The position numbers and the translations under genes were made by a program. The notes beneath the pieces are model-generated. The model saw only the letters and a list, made by a program, of their open reading frames with translations, made no database searches and was not told where the DNA came from. From NCBI RefSeq assembly GCF_024662015.1, contig NZ_CP102480.1, forward strand, positions 186,001-250,000: 64,000 nt of DNA, in the 5' to 3' direction. This document shows positions 35,575-44,002 of the stretch, one piece after another. Within the stretch, counting starts at the first letter, position 1. Every line of letters begins with the position of its first letter. Source of the DNA: Nisaea acidiphila (GTDB lineage Bacteria > Pseudomonadota > Alphaproteobacteria > Thalassobaculales > Thalassobaculaceae).

Positions 35575-36909
35575 TCAGAGCTCGACAAGTCCGTTCAACA
35601 GCACGAGCGCGACCAGCAGCGGCACGATGATCCGTAAGAGCCAGATCCACGAAATTCCGAGACGCTCCCGCAATCCGGAAAATACAAGTGCGTCCCGGCG
35701 ATGGAGGCTCCAGCCGACGAAGAGCGAGACGCATATCCCGCTGAGAGGCAGAAGGACCGAAGAGGCTATATGGTCGAAGATTCCGAACAGATCTTCTCCT
35801 GCGATCCTGACATCCTTCAGGAGGCTGAAACCGAGTCCGGGCACAAGCCCCAATGCAAATATGAGCAAACACATAATGGTGGCTGCCGCTGTTCTAGACA
35901 GACCGAAACGGTCCATGCAAACCGCGACAGGCACCTCCAGGATCGAAATCATCGAGGTCAGCCCCGCAGCCGCCAGCAGGAAGAAGAACGCGACGGCCAG
36001 CATTGCACCGCCTGTGATTTCGCTGAACACCCGTGGCAGGGCGACGAATGCCAGGTCCGGGCCGGAAGCCGGATCGAGGCCGTGCGCGAAGACCGCGGGA
36101 AAAATCGCAATGCCTGCGAAAACCGCAAAGAGCGTATCGCCGGAGACGATGAAGAGAGCGGATTTGAGGATCGGCGTCTCCGGCTGCATATAGCTGCCGT
36201 AGGTCACGAAGATGGCCATGCCGATGCCAATGGAGAAAAACGCCTGACCAAGCGCCGCGATATAGACGCCGGGGCGCGTGAAAGTCTCCGGGTCGATCCG
36301 GAAAAGATACTCAAGTCCGGCGGTGCCGTCGGAGCGCAACAAACCATAAAATGCGAGCGCGATCATGATTGCCGCGAGAACCGGCATCGCCCATTTATTG
36401 AGCCTTTCAATCCCGCTCTGTACGCCGCGCGCGACCACAAGTCCCGCAAGGAGAACAGCCGCTGCCTGCCAGAGCAGCGGCTCCGCCGTCCGCCCGGTGA
36501 AACCGGAAAAATATCCAGCGAAACCAGTTTCGCCCGCTTCCCAGAGAGAACCGCTTACAGCGGAGACAAAATAACGGAACGTCCAGCCCGCGACGACCGC
36601 GTAGAAGCTCAGGATGACCGTTCCCGCGATCACCGCCACCCATCCCGTGCGGCGAAGGGGGCTGCGCGGCGCAAGCGCGGGAAAGGCCGAGATCGTGTCG
36701 AGACGCGCCGCACGCCCGACGGCCAGCTCCGCAATGACGAGAGGCAGCCCGATCAGCAGCACACAGAGGATATAGACGAGAAGAAAACCGCCGCCGCCAT
36801 TCTCTCCGGCAACGTAGGGAAAACGCCAGATATTCCCGATACCGACCGCGGACCCGATGGTGGCCAGTACGAAGCCGAACTGGCTCCCCCACTGCTCCCG
36901 CTCGGCCAT
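35575..36909 (-). CDS. Sodium-dependent transporter, NSS/SNF family
   Basis: 444 residues. The first helix region WGSQFGFVLATIGSAVGIGNIWRFPYVAGENGGGGF carries the NSS signature with the sodium and substrate sites. About 11-12 transmembrane segments follow, the length of bacterial TnaT/MhsT-like members. It imports an amino acid or other amine with sodium. It overlaps the LysR gene by one base (TAATG), which makes a coupled regulator-transporter operon. Confidence 0.9.
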   Translation of the reverse strand: MAEREQWGSQFGFVLATIGSAVGIGNIWRFPYVAGENGGGGFLLVYILCVLLIGLPLVIAELAVGRAARLDTISAFPALAPRSPLRRTGWVAVIAGTVILSFYAVVAGWTFRYFVSAVSGSLWEAGETGFAGYFSGFTGRTAEPLLWQAAAVLLAGLVVARGVQSGIERLNKWAMPVLAAIMIALAFYGLLRSDGTAGLEYLFRIDPETFTRPGVYIAALGQAFFSIGIGMAIFVTYGSYMQPETPILKSALFIVSGDTLFAVFAGIAIFPAVFAHGLDPASGPDLAFVALPRVFSEITGGAMLAVAFFFLLAAAGLTSMISILEVPVAVCMDRFGLSRTAAATIMCLLIFALGLVPGLGFSLLKDVRIAGEDLFGIFDHIASSVLLPLSGICVSLFVGWSLHRRDALVFSGLRERLGISWIWLLRIIVPLLVALVLLNGLVEL

Positions 36910-37823
36910 TACTCCGGCTCGTCCAGAATACCGTCCCGGCGCACCTCGTCGAGAACCCAGTCCCGGAAGACGGAGACCTTGTTGGAGCGCAGCGCGTCCT
37001 CGCGGCAGACGAAATAGTAAGCCAGCGGCGCGGGCATCTCGTTTTCAAACGGCCGGATAAGGCGCCCCGCCCGCAGATCGTCTGTCACCAGCTGGGAGCG
37101 CGCGAGCGCTACGCCCTGCCCCTCGACAGCGGCCTGCAGAACCATGTCCATCTGGGTGAAGAACGCACCGCGTCTGAGATCGATGCCTTCGATGCCGAAC
37201 TGCTGCAGGAAGTTATCCCAGCTTTCCCCGGCGAAAGTATTCACGTCGTGCAGCAACGGATAGTGCTTGAGGTCCTCGGGCTTGCGGAGGCCGGGAGGCC
37301 GAGCCGCGACTTCGGGGCTGCAGACCGGATAGATCCGCTCGCTCATGATCTTCTCGACATGCAAGCCTTCGTAATTGCCGTCGCCGAGCCGCAGCGCCAC
37401 GTCGACACCGTCGGTGACGAAATCCGCTCTCCGGTCCTCGGCCGCGATGCGGACATCGATCTCAGGATAGCGCATGCGAAAGCGGGAAAGCCGCGGGATC
37501 AGCCACTTCACCGCGAAAGACGGCAAGACGCTTACCGTCAGCGGACGCCCCTCTTCCTGCTCCTTCAGATCGTTGACCGCCGCGAGCAGCCTCGAGAACG
37601 CGTCCCGCACCACGGGCGCAAGGCGCATCCCTTCCGGCGTAAGTTCCAGTGCACGCGGGCGGCGGAGAAAAAGCGGGCATCCGAGTTCCGTTTCCAGCGC
37701 CTTGATCTGCTGGCTGACCGCGGCCGGAGTCACGAACAGCTCCGCCGCGGCGAGCTTGAAGCTCATATGCCGCGCGGCAGCCTCGAAACAACGCAGTCCA
37801 TTGAGCGGAAGCCGGCTCAACAT
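36909..37823 (-). CDS. LysR-family transcriptional regulator (GcvA-like)
   Basis: 304 residues. The N-terminal HTH PLNGLRCFEAAARHMSFKLAAAELFVTPAAVSQQIKALE is of the GcvA subgroup; the effector domain includes RMRYPEIDVRIAAEDRRADF and LRLGDGNYEGL. It probably controls the downstream sodium-dependent transporter, to which it is coupled by a TAATG overlap, and possibly the divergent DUF1127 gene. The co-inducer is likely the transported amino acid (inference). Confidence 0.9.
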   Translation of the reverse strand: MLSRLPLNGLRCFEAAARHMSFKLAAAELFVTPAAVSQQIKALETELGCPLFLRRPRALELTPEGMRLAPVVRDAFSRLLAAVNDLKEQEEGRPLTVSVLPSFAVKWLIPRLSRFRMRYPEIDVRIAAEDRRADFVTDGVDVALRLGDGNYEGLHVEKIMSERIYPVCSPEVAARPPGLRKPEDLKHYPLLHDVNTFAGESWDNFLQQFGIEGIDLRRGAFFTQMDMVLQAAVEGQGVALARSQLVTDDLRAGRLIRPFENEMPAPLAYYFVCREDALRSNKVSVFRDWVLDEVRRDGILDEPE

Positions 37824-37948
37824 GGATTAGCCAAACTTACTCATCCCACAAATTAACTCGTTTGTTGTACGGCATTTTATACCCCAAATTCCAACGCATC
37901 GACAGACACGAATGAGCGTGTGTGACGTTTTGATTAAGGAGAGCTTTC

Positions 37949-38200
37949 ATGTTTAAGAACCAGACCCTGAATGTTGCTCCTGCCGCCGTCATGACTGCAG
38001 GAACCACCGGATCGGCCTTCGCGCAAAAGCGCGCCAAGGGTGGCGTACTGCATACCCTCGTCGCACTTCTGCTCACCTGGGAAGACCGCATCGGCCAGCG
38101 GGAGTCGCTGCGCGAACTCGACGACCGCGCACTTGCCGACATGGGCATCAGCCGGGCCGACGTCCACTATGAAGTCGAGAAGCCTTTCTGGATGGCCTGA
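37949..38200 (+). CDS. DUF1127 small protein
   Basis: 83 residues. The C-terminal block RESLRELDDRALADMGISRADVHYEVEKPFW is the DUF1127 signature (YjiS-like); the N-terminal stretch is an amphipathic extension. Small DUF1127 proteins have been linked to phosphate, carbon and RNA turnover in Agrobacterium and Rhodobacter. AAGGAGAG precedes the ATG. It is divergent from the LysR gene with 125 nt of AT-rich DNA between them. Confidence 0.85.
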   Translation: MFKNQTLNVAPAAVMTAGTTGSAFAQKRAKGGVLHTLVALLLTWEDRIGQRESLRELDDRALADMGISRADVHYEVEKPFWMA

Positions 38201-38240
38201 TCCCCGACGGAACGCCGTGCCCTAACGGGTGCGGCGGCCG

Positions 38241-39338
38241 TCAGCGGGCATCGAAATCCAGTACGACCTTGTCGCTCGCGGGGTGGGCCTGACAGGCCAG
38301 CACAAAGCCCCGCTCCACTTCCTCTTCGGCGAGCGTGTAATTCAGATCCATCTCGACGCGCCCTTCGACCACCTTTGCCCTACACGTGCAGCACATCCCA
38401 CCCTTGCACGCGTATGGCATGTCCGGTCGATCCCCGAGGGCCGCATCGAGGATGGAGATGCCGTCCGGCTCCAGCGTGAAATCGGTTTGCACCCCATCGT
38501 AGATCACGGACACTTCCGAGCCTGACGCGAGCGCCTCGCCCTCTTTTTTCGCCATTCTGGCCCGACGCGCGGCGGCAGCCTTTGCCGCCGCGTCGCTGGA
38601 TGGCGTGAAGAGCTCGAAGCTGACTTTCTCCGCCTCCACTCCATGATCGGCCAGCGCCGCCCGCACATCGCCGATCATGCCTTCCGGTCCGCAGAGAAAG
38701 AAGCGGTCCACCGCATGGACGTTCAGCATCGAGCGGAAGAAAGTCTCGCATTTCTCCCGATCGATCCGGCCGTTCAGCAACGCCACCTCCTGAGGCTCGC
38801 GGCTGAGGATGTGCAGGATGCTGAAGCGGGCCGGATAGCGGTTCTTCAGATCCGACAGCGCGTCGCGGAACATGATGTCGCGCACCGTGCGGTTGCCATA
38901 GAACAACGTGAACCGGCTGCCCGGTTCGGCCTCGAGTACCGATTTCGCGATGGAAAGGATCGGCGTGATCCCGCTGCCCGCCGCGAAGGCGACATAGGTA
39001 TGCGCCGCACCCGGTTCGACCGCCGCCGTGAACCGCCCTTCCGGCAGCATCGCCTCCAGACTGTCTCCCGGCTTCAGTTCGTCATTCGCGAAGCCCGAAA
39101 AGGCCCCGCCCTCGACCCGTTTCACCGCGACCCGGATCTCGCCATCGCCGAGCCCGCTGCAGATCGAATAGGAACGGCGCACATCGTGACCGTCGATCTC
39201 CTTTCGCAGCGTCAGGTACTGGCCCGGCCGGTAGCTGAATTCGCTCTTCGCGTTTTCCGGCAGGTCGAAAGCGATGGAGACACTGTCCGGGCTCTCCGGC
39301 CGGACCTCGCGTACGGTCAGTGTGGTGAAGCGTGCCAT
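38241..39338 (-). CDS. paaE: Phenylacetyl-CoA epoxidase, reductase subunit
   Basis: 365 residues. An N-terminal FAD-binding domain (RPGQYLTLRKEIDG, RRSYSICSG) and an NAD(P)H domain (VAFAAGSGITPILSI, FLCGPEGMI) are followed by a C-terminal plant-type [2Fe-2S] domain with ligands C311, C316, C319 and C349 (ACKGGMCCTCRA, VLACQAHP). It passes electrons to the PaaABC epoxidase that converts phenylacetyl-CoA to its 1,2-epoxide. It is last in the paaABCDE operon, 13 nt after paaD. Confidence 0.95.
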   Translation of the reverse strand: MARFTTLTVREVRPESPDSVSIAFDLPENAKSEFSYRPGQYLTLRKEIDGHDVRRSYSICSGLGDGEIRVAVKRVEGGAFSGFANDELKPGDSLEAMLPEGRFTAAVEPGAAHTYVAFAAGSGITPILSIAKSVLEAEPGSRFTLFYGNRTVRDIMFRDALSDLKNRYPARFSILHILSREPQEVALLNGRIDREKCETFFRSMLNVHAVDRFFLCGPEGMIGDVRAALADHGVEAEKVSFELFTPSSDAAAKAAAARRARMAKKEGEALASGSEVSVIYDGVQTDFTLEPDGISILDAALGDRPDMPYACKGGMCCTCRAKVVEGRVEMDLNYTLAEEEVERGFVLACQAHPASDKVVLDFDAR

Positions 39339-39351
39339 GACCGCTTTCCTC

Positions 39352-39858
39352 CTAGATGCATTTGAAATAGTCGAACGGCTCCGCGCAGTCGGTGCAGCGA
39401 TAAAGCGCCTTACAGGCCGTCGAGCCGAACTGGCTCAGGATCTCCGTATTCTCCGAACCGCAGCGCGGACAGGCGACCACGGGATCGATCCCGAGCAGGG
39501 ACTGCTTGGAGGTCGAGCTTTCGGCCGGCGGCGCGATCCCGATGCCGCGCAATTTCTCGCGCCCGGCCTCGCTCAGCCAGTCGGTGGTCCAGGCCGGCGC
39601 CAGCACGGTCTTGACCTCGACCTCGGCGAAGCCTTCCTTGAGCGCAGCGTCGCGCACCATCATTTCGATGTAGGACATCGCCGGGCAACCCGAATAGGTC
39701 GGCGTGATGGTGATCTTGGCCGCATGGCCATCGACCGCGACCGCGCGAACCACGCCGAGATCGACGACGGACAACACCGGGATTTCCGGGTCCGAGACCC
39801 CTTCAAGCGCAGCCCATAACCGGGACTCATCTGGCGTGCTGGCGGATTGCGGCTGCAT
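39352..39858 (-). CDS. paaD: Phenylacetyl-CoA epoxidase, PaaD (MIP18-type maturation factor)
   Basis: 168 residues. The N-terminal MIP18/DUF59 domain reads VSDPEIPVLSVVDLGVVR and TPTYSGCPAMSYIE. The C-terminus has four paired cysteines (CPRCGSEN, TACKALYRCTDCAEPFDYFKC), probably for zinc or Fe-S. PaaD is thought to help mature the metal centres of the epoxidase or its reductase. It follows paaC by 9 nt. Confidence 0.95.
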   Translation of the reverse strand: MQPQSASTPDESRLWAALEGVSDPEIPVLSVVDLGVVRAVAVDGHAAKITITPTYSGCPAMSYIEMMVRDAALKEGFAEVEVKTVLAPAWTTDWLSEAGREKLRGIGIAPPAESSTSKQSLLGIDPVVACPRCGSENTEILSQFGSTACKALYRCTDCAEPFDYFKCI

Positions 39859-39867
39859 CTCCCGGCC

Positions 39868-40635
39868 TTACCATTGCGCGTCCGGATAGGCGCGCGGCAA
39901 GAACTGCATCTCGGCCAACAGAAAGCCAAGATGCTCAGAGTGAACCCCCTTCTTGCCGCCGCCGATAGACCAGTCGCCCGCCGGCACGGTGAGCGTGGCC
40001 TCGGCAAGCACGGCACCGACCGCGTTTTTCCAGTTCGTCTCGAAATCGCCCGGGTCGGGCGCGATCCCCGCCTGCATCATCATCTCGTCGATAGCGTCGC
40101 CATCGAAGAGTTCCCGCGTGTATCCCCAGAGCGCATCCAGCGCCCCCTGCACGCGGGCGTGGCTCTCTTCCGTCCCGTCACCGAGGCGAATTACCCACTG
40201 GCCGCTGTGCCGGCGATGGTAGAGCGCCTCCTTCAGCGCCTTTTCCGCGATGCCGGCGATCTCGTGATTGGCAGACTTTGTCAGCGCCTGCAGCAGCTCG
40301 ACATGAAAACAGTCAAAAAGGAACTGGCGGACGATTGTCTGCGCGAAATCGCCGTTCGGCTGCTCGGCCAGCAGGAAATTCCGCCAGTCCAGTACATCGC
40401 GCTTGAAGGCGAGTTCGTCAGCACTCCGCTCCCCTCCTTCGACGGTCGCGGCGAATTCGAGCCAGAGATTGGCCTGGCCGACCAGATCGAGCGCGATGTT
40501 GGAAAGCGCGATATCCTCTTCCAGCACCGGCCCCTTGCCGCACCATTCCGAAAGCCGGTGCCCAAGGATCAGGGCATTGTCGCCGAGCCGGAGCAGATAT
40601 TCGAAGAGAGCTTCACGCTGCGCTTCAACGGACAT
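39868..40635 (-). CDS. paaC: Phenylacetyl-CoA epoxidase, structural subunit PaaC
   Basis: 255 residues. It is the ferritin-like partner of PaaA that has lost its own metal site (LLRLGDNALILGHRLSEWCGKGPVLEEDIALSNIALDLVGQA; FLLAEQPNGDFAQTIVRQF). It forms the stable PaaAC core. It follows paaB by 24 nt. Confidence 0.95.
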   Translation of the reverse strand: MSVEAQREALFEYLLRLGDNALILGHRLSEWCGKGPVLEEDIALSNIALDLVGQANLWLEFAATVEGGERSADELAFKRDVLDWRNFLLAEQPNGDFAQTIVRQFLFDCFHVELLQALTKSANHEIAGIAEKALKEALYHRRHSGQWVIRLGDGTEESHARVQGALDALWGYTRELFDGDAIDEMMMQAGIAPDPGDFETNWKNAVGAVLAEATLTVPAGDWSIGGGKKGVHSEHLGFLLAEMQFLPRAYPDAQW

Positions 40636-40659
40636 GTTTCAGGTCTCCAAAGCTGCCGG

Positions 40660-40950
40660 TCAGAGGCATTCAACCTCGTCCGGCACCTCGTAGAAAGTTG
40701 GGTGGCGGTAAATCTTCGAGTCCGCCGGATCGAACAGGCTTTCCTTATCCGCCGGGGCCGAGGCGACAATATCCGTAGACTGCACCACCCAGATGCTCTC
40801 GCCCTCGCGGCGGCGGGTATAAACGTCGCGCGCATGCTGCAGCGCCATTTCCGCGTCGCTCGCATGCAACGAGCCGACATGCTTGTGGCTGAGGCCTTCG
40901 CGCGCCCGGATGAACACTTCCCAGAGCGGCCAGTCGTGCCCTGTGGTCAT
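40660..40950 (-). CDS. paaB: Phenylacetyl-CoA epoxidase, PaaB
   Basis: 96 residues from the ATG at 40950, the normal PaaB length; further upstream in-frame starts overlap paaA. WPLWEVFIRAREGLSHKHVGSLHASD and HARDVYTRRREGESIWVV are family signatures. PaaB bridges PaaAC dimers. It follows paaA by 43 nt. Confidence 0.95.
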   Translation of the reverse strand: MTTGHDWPLWEVFIRAREGLSHKHVGSLHASDAEMALQHARDVYTRRREGESIWVVQSTDIVASAPADKESLFDPADSKIYRHPTFYEVPDEVECL

Positions 40951-40993
40951 TCTCTCTCTCCCGATGGATCCGGCTTCGGAGGCCGGGATTCGT

Positions 40994-41977
40994 TCATTCG
41001 GCGGCGATCTTCGCCGCTTCCTTGCGCATGCGCTGCTTCTCGGCATAGGCCGCCGCTGCGTCGCGCACCCAGGCACCGTCCTCGTGCGCCTTGATACGGG
41101 CCGCCATGCGTTCCTTGTTGCACGGGCCGTCGCCGGAGACGACGCGCTTCAATTCCGCCCAGTCGATCTCGCCGAAATCGTAGTGGCCGCGCTCCTCGTT
41201 CCACTTCAGGTCCGGGTCCGGCATTCTTAGGCCCAGATAGTCGGCCTGCGGCACCGTCATATCGATGAACTGCTGGCGCAGATCGTCGTTCGAGACCCGC
41301 TTGATCTTCCATTGCATGGACTGGGAGGAATGCGCCGACTCGCGGTCGCTCGGCCCGAACATCATCAACGAAGGCCACCACCAGCGGTCCAGCGCGCTCT
41401 GCGCCATCCGTTTCTGCTCCTTCGTCCCGAAGGCCATCGACATCATGATCTCGTAGCCCTGACGCTGATGGAAACTCTCCTCGCGACAGATCCGCTCCAT
41501 CGCGCGGGCATAGGGCCCGTAGGAACAGCGGCAAAGCGCGATCTGGTTGATGATCGCCGCGCCGTCGACCAGCCAGCCGATCGCACCGATATCGGCCCAG
41601 GACAGCACCGGGTAATTGAAGATGTTGGAATATTTGGCGCGCCCCTCATGCAGCGCGTCGACCATCTCCTCCCGGCTGGTGCCGAGCGTCTCGGCGGCAC
41701 TGTAGAGATAGAGACCGTGCCCACCCTCGTCCTGAATCTTGGCCAGCAGCTGCACCTTGCGGCGGAGCGACGGCGCCCGGGTTACCCAGGTGCCCTCCGG
41801 CAGCATGCCGACGATCTCGGAATGTGCGTGCTGAGAGATCTGCCGAACGAGGGTCTTGCGGTACCCGTCCGGCATCCAGTCCCTCGGCTCGATCTTGATT
41901 TCACGATCGACCTTTGCCTGGAAATGTGCGGCCTCGTCTGTTTCCGGGGCCATTCCCTGTGTTTGGCTTTGCGCCAT
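40994..41977 (-). CDS. paaA: Phenylacetyl-CoA epoxidase, catalytic subunit PaaA
   Basis: 327 residues. The di-iron site residues fall in HSE (E54), DEGGH (E84, H87) and EESFH (E167, H170). It activates O2 to epoxidise phenylacetyl-CoA, the first committed step of aerobic phenylacetate breakdown. It is the first gene of paaABCDE and faces the paaI-paaX genes across a 110-nt gap with a candidate operator. The later pathway genes (paaG, Z, J, K) are not in the window. Confidence 0.97.
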   Translation of the reverse strand: MAQSQTQGMAPETDEAAHFQAKVDREIKIEPRDWMPDGYRKTLVRQISQHAHSEIVGMLPEGTWVTRAPSLRRKVQLLAKIQDEGGHGLYLYSAAETLGTSREEMVDALHEGRAKYSNIFNYPVLSWADIGAIGWLVDGAAIINQIALCRCSYGPYARAMERICREESFHQRQGYEIMMSMAFGTKEQKRMAQSALDRWWWPSLMMFGPSDRESAHSSQSMQWKIKRVSNDDLRQQFIDMTVPQADYLGLRMPDPDLKWNEERGHYDFGEIDWAELKRVVSGDGPCNKERMAARIKAHEDGAWVRDAAAAYAEKQRMRKEAAKIAAE

Positions 41978-42024
41978 TGCGTTCCCTCGCTTAACCCGGA
42001 CATTGCCGAATAGCTCAAACTTAA

Positions 42025-42066
42025 ATGATACAAAAATCTTCCCGCGTCCAGAAAAAACTGTATCAT
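42025..42066. promoter_or_regulatory. Candidate PaaX operator between paaA and paaI
   Basis: ATGATACA (42025-42032) and TGTATCAT (42059-42066) form a perfect 8-bp inverted repeat with 26 nt between arms. On each strand the outward-facing arm contains TATCAT, a good -10 hexamer. A dimeric repressor bound here would block both divergent promoters. The adjacent paaX gene makes PaaX the likely ligand; binding is inference. Confidence 0.55.
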
Positions 42067-42087
42067 ATTAACCGAAAGGCAGACCTC

Positions 42088-42558
42088 ATGAATGACAGCA
42101 AACCTCCGGTCACGGCGACGGAACCGGCAAACAAAACTGCGCGTAGAGTCGCGGACTGGATGCACGAGAACGATCCGGCTACGCGGAACTTCGGCATGCT
42201 CATCGAGGAGGTCGGGCCGGGATACGCATGCCTAAGGATGACGGTCCGGCCGGAGATGCTGAACGGACACAAGACCTGCCACGGGGGCTTGATCTTCACC
42301 CTTGCGGACAGTGCCTTCGCCTTTGCTTGCAATTCCGGAAACGCGCTCACCGTCGCGCAGAGCTGCGACATCGACTTCGTCAATCCGGCGCATGAGGGAG
42401 ACGAGTTGGTTGCCATTTGCGAGGAGCGCTTCCATCGCGGTCGTTCAGGGATCTACGACACCGTCGTGCAGCGTGCCGACGGTACGGTCGTGGCCCACTT
42501 CCGCGGCCGCTCCCGAACGATCGGCGGCGCGTTGGTGGAGGATGGAGCAGTCGGATGA
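42088..42558 (+). CDS. paaI: Phenylacetate-pathway thioesterase, hotdog fold
   Basis: 156 residues from the ATG at 42088 (CGAAAGG upstream). GHKTCHGGLIFTLADSAFAFACNSG is the PaaI signature with catalytic Asp, and VAQSCDIDFVNPAHEGDELVA follows. It removes CoA from ring-hydroxylated or dead-end phenylacetyl-CoA derivatives to free CoA. It is transcribed away from paaABCDE and overlaps paaX by ATGA. Confidence 0.93.
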   Translation: MNDSKPPVTATEPANKTARRVADWMHENDPATRNFGMLIEEVGPGYACLRMTVRPEMLNGHKTCHGGLIFTLADSAFAFACNSGNALTVAQSCDIDFVNPAHEGDELVAICEERFHRGRSGIYDTVVQRADGTVVAHFRGRSRTIGGALVEDGAVG

Positions 42559-43505
42559 GTGTCGCGCGCAAGCTCGAGTCCGACACGACCGATGCCGCCG
42601 CGCTTCTCGCGGCGCTCAAGCCACGAGCGAAATCACTGATCGTCACTGTTTACGGCGATGCGATCCTGCCGCACGGCGGCGAAGCCTGGCTCGGCGACCT
42701 GATCCGACTCATGGAATGTTTCGGCATCAGCGAGCGCCTTGTCCGCACATCGGTCTTCCGCCTGACGCAGGATGGCGTGCTCGCCGCGCGTCAGGTTGGC
42801 AGGCGAAGCATCTACGCCCTCACCCCGGGCGGCCGGCGGGCGTTCGATGCTGCTCAGCGCAAGATCTATGCTCCATTGACCGAACGGCGCGATCCCGATG
42901 AAAACGCGCCCTGGACCATCGCCCTCCTCGGCGGCAGCGTCGATGCGGAGCAGCGGGACGCTTTGCACCGGGAACTCGGATGGGCGGGTTTCGGAATGCT
43001 GGGCACGCAGGCGCTGATCGGTACCGGCAGCGATTTGCAGAGGGCAAAGGACTCTCTAACCACGCTCGGCCTCGAAGACAGGGTGACCCTCTTCGAAGCA
43101 ACGGCGAACAGCGCAGCCGGTACTCTGCGGGCACTTTGCCACGAGGCCTGGCATCTCGATGCGACGGATCAGGACTATCGCGCATTCATCAGGCGCTTTA
43201 CGCCTCTGCGCGACCGGCTTCTCGCACCGTCCGAAAAGCCGGCTCCGAAAGAGGCGTTCACGCTTCGGATTTTGATGATCCACGCTTATCGGAGGGCCCT
43301 CCTCCGCGATCCCGGATTACCGACACCGCTCATGCCGGACAATTGGAGCGGCCGGACCGCGCGACAGCTTGCGGCCGAGATCTATGACAACCTGCAATAC
43401 AATGCGCAGGACTTCGTCGAAACCGGCCTGCACGGCACCGACGGTCCACTCCCGCCCTCAGCGCCGCAATTTTCCGCACGCTTTTTGCGGTTAATACCCG
43501 ACTGA
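42555..43505 (+). CDS. paaX: Phenylacetate degradation repressor
   Basis: 316 residues from the ATG at 42555, which overlaps the paaI stop as ATGA. The N-terminal winged helix (SLIVTVYGDAILPHGGEAWLGDLIRLMECFGISERLVRTSVFRLTQDGVLAARQVGRRSIYALT) and the PaaX central and C-terminal domains (FTLRILMIHAYRRALLRDP, LPTPLMPDNWSG) are clear. PaaX represses paa genes until phenylacetyl-CoA binds. It probably represses both paaABCDE and its own paaI-paaX transcript at the inverted repeat upstream. Confidence 0.94.
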   Translation: MSVARKLESDTTDAAALLAALKPRAKSLIVTVYGDAILPHGGEAWLGDLIRLMECFGISERLVRTSVFRLTQDGVLAARQVGRRSIYALTPGGRRAFDAAQRKIYAPLTERRDPDENAPWTIALLGGSVDAEQRDALHRELGWAGFGMLGTQALIGTGSDLQRAKDSLTTLGLEDRVTLFEATANSAAGTLRALCHEAWHLDATDQDYRAFIRRFTPLRDRLLAPSEKPAPKEAFTLRILMIHAYRRALLRDPGLPTPLMPDNWSGRTARQLAAEIYDNLQYNAQDFVETGLHGTDGPLPPSAPQFSARFLRLIPD

Positions 43506-43711
43506 GTGCTCGCCGGACACTCGCGGCGGACACGTTCACGCCAAAATTTATCCCACTGCCTCAATTGGATATTCCAAAACCGGTCAAAAGCCGGAAAACC
43601 GCTCTCGCCATCCGCCCCGCCGAGATGATTAAATGCGCCCTGCGCATGCGATGAGCGGCGCGCAGCCTATTTTCCCCTGCCGTCCCGGCGAGCGACCCTG
43701 GATTCGAAGTC

Positions 43712-43909
43712 ATGATCGAGATCTATATCGAGTGTTGGGCAAGCCCCGATGGTATTCGATATCCCTGGTCCATCTGGCAGGATGGACGTCAGGTTGATTC
43801 TTCTCACGCGACATCTCTCTACGAAAACCCGGACGAAGCGGAGGAGGCTGCGCGCAAATACTGCAACGACGTGCTGAAAACGTCGCCATCCAATGTGGTT
43901 CGGCTCTAA
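43712..43909 (+). CDS. Small uncharacterised protein
   Basis: 65 residues, acidic and rich in Trp and Tyr (MIEIYIECWASPDGIRYPWSIWQDG at the start). Codon use matches the neighbours, and it has a compact, folded-looking composition with no membrane segment. The Shine-Dalgarno is weak. I do not recognise a family. It lies alone between paaX and hyuA, about 200 nt from paaX. Confidence 0.5.
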   Translation: MIEIYIECWASPDGIRYPWSIWQDGRQVDSSHATSLYENPDEAEEAARKYCNDVLKTSPSNVVRL

Positions 43910-44002
43910 TCGGGCCACAAACGTTGACGGTTGCGAAGCAATAGGTCTAAGTGACCTTGGTTTCGTTCTGAAACTGCGTTCTACACAGCCGATTGATCTA
44001 AT

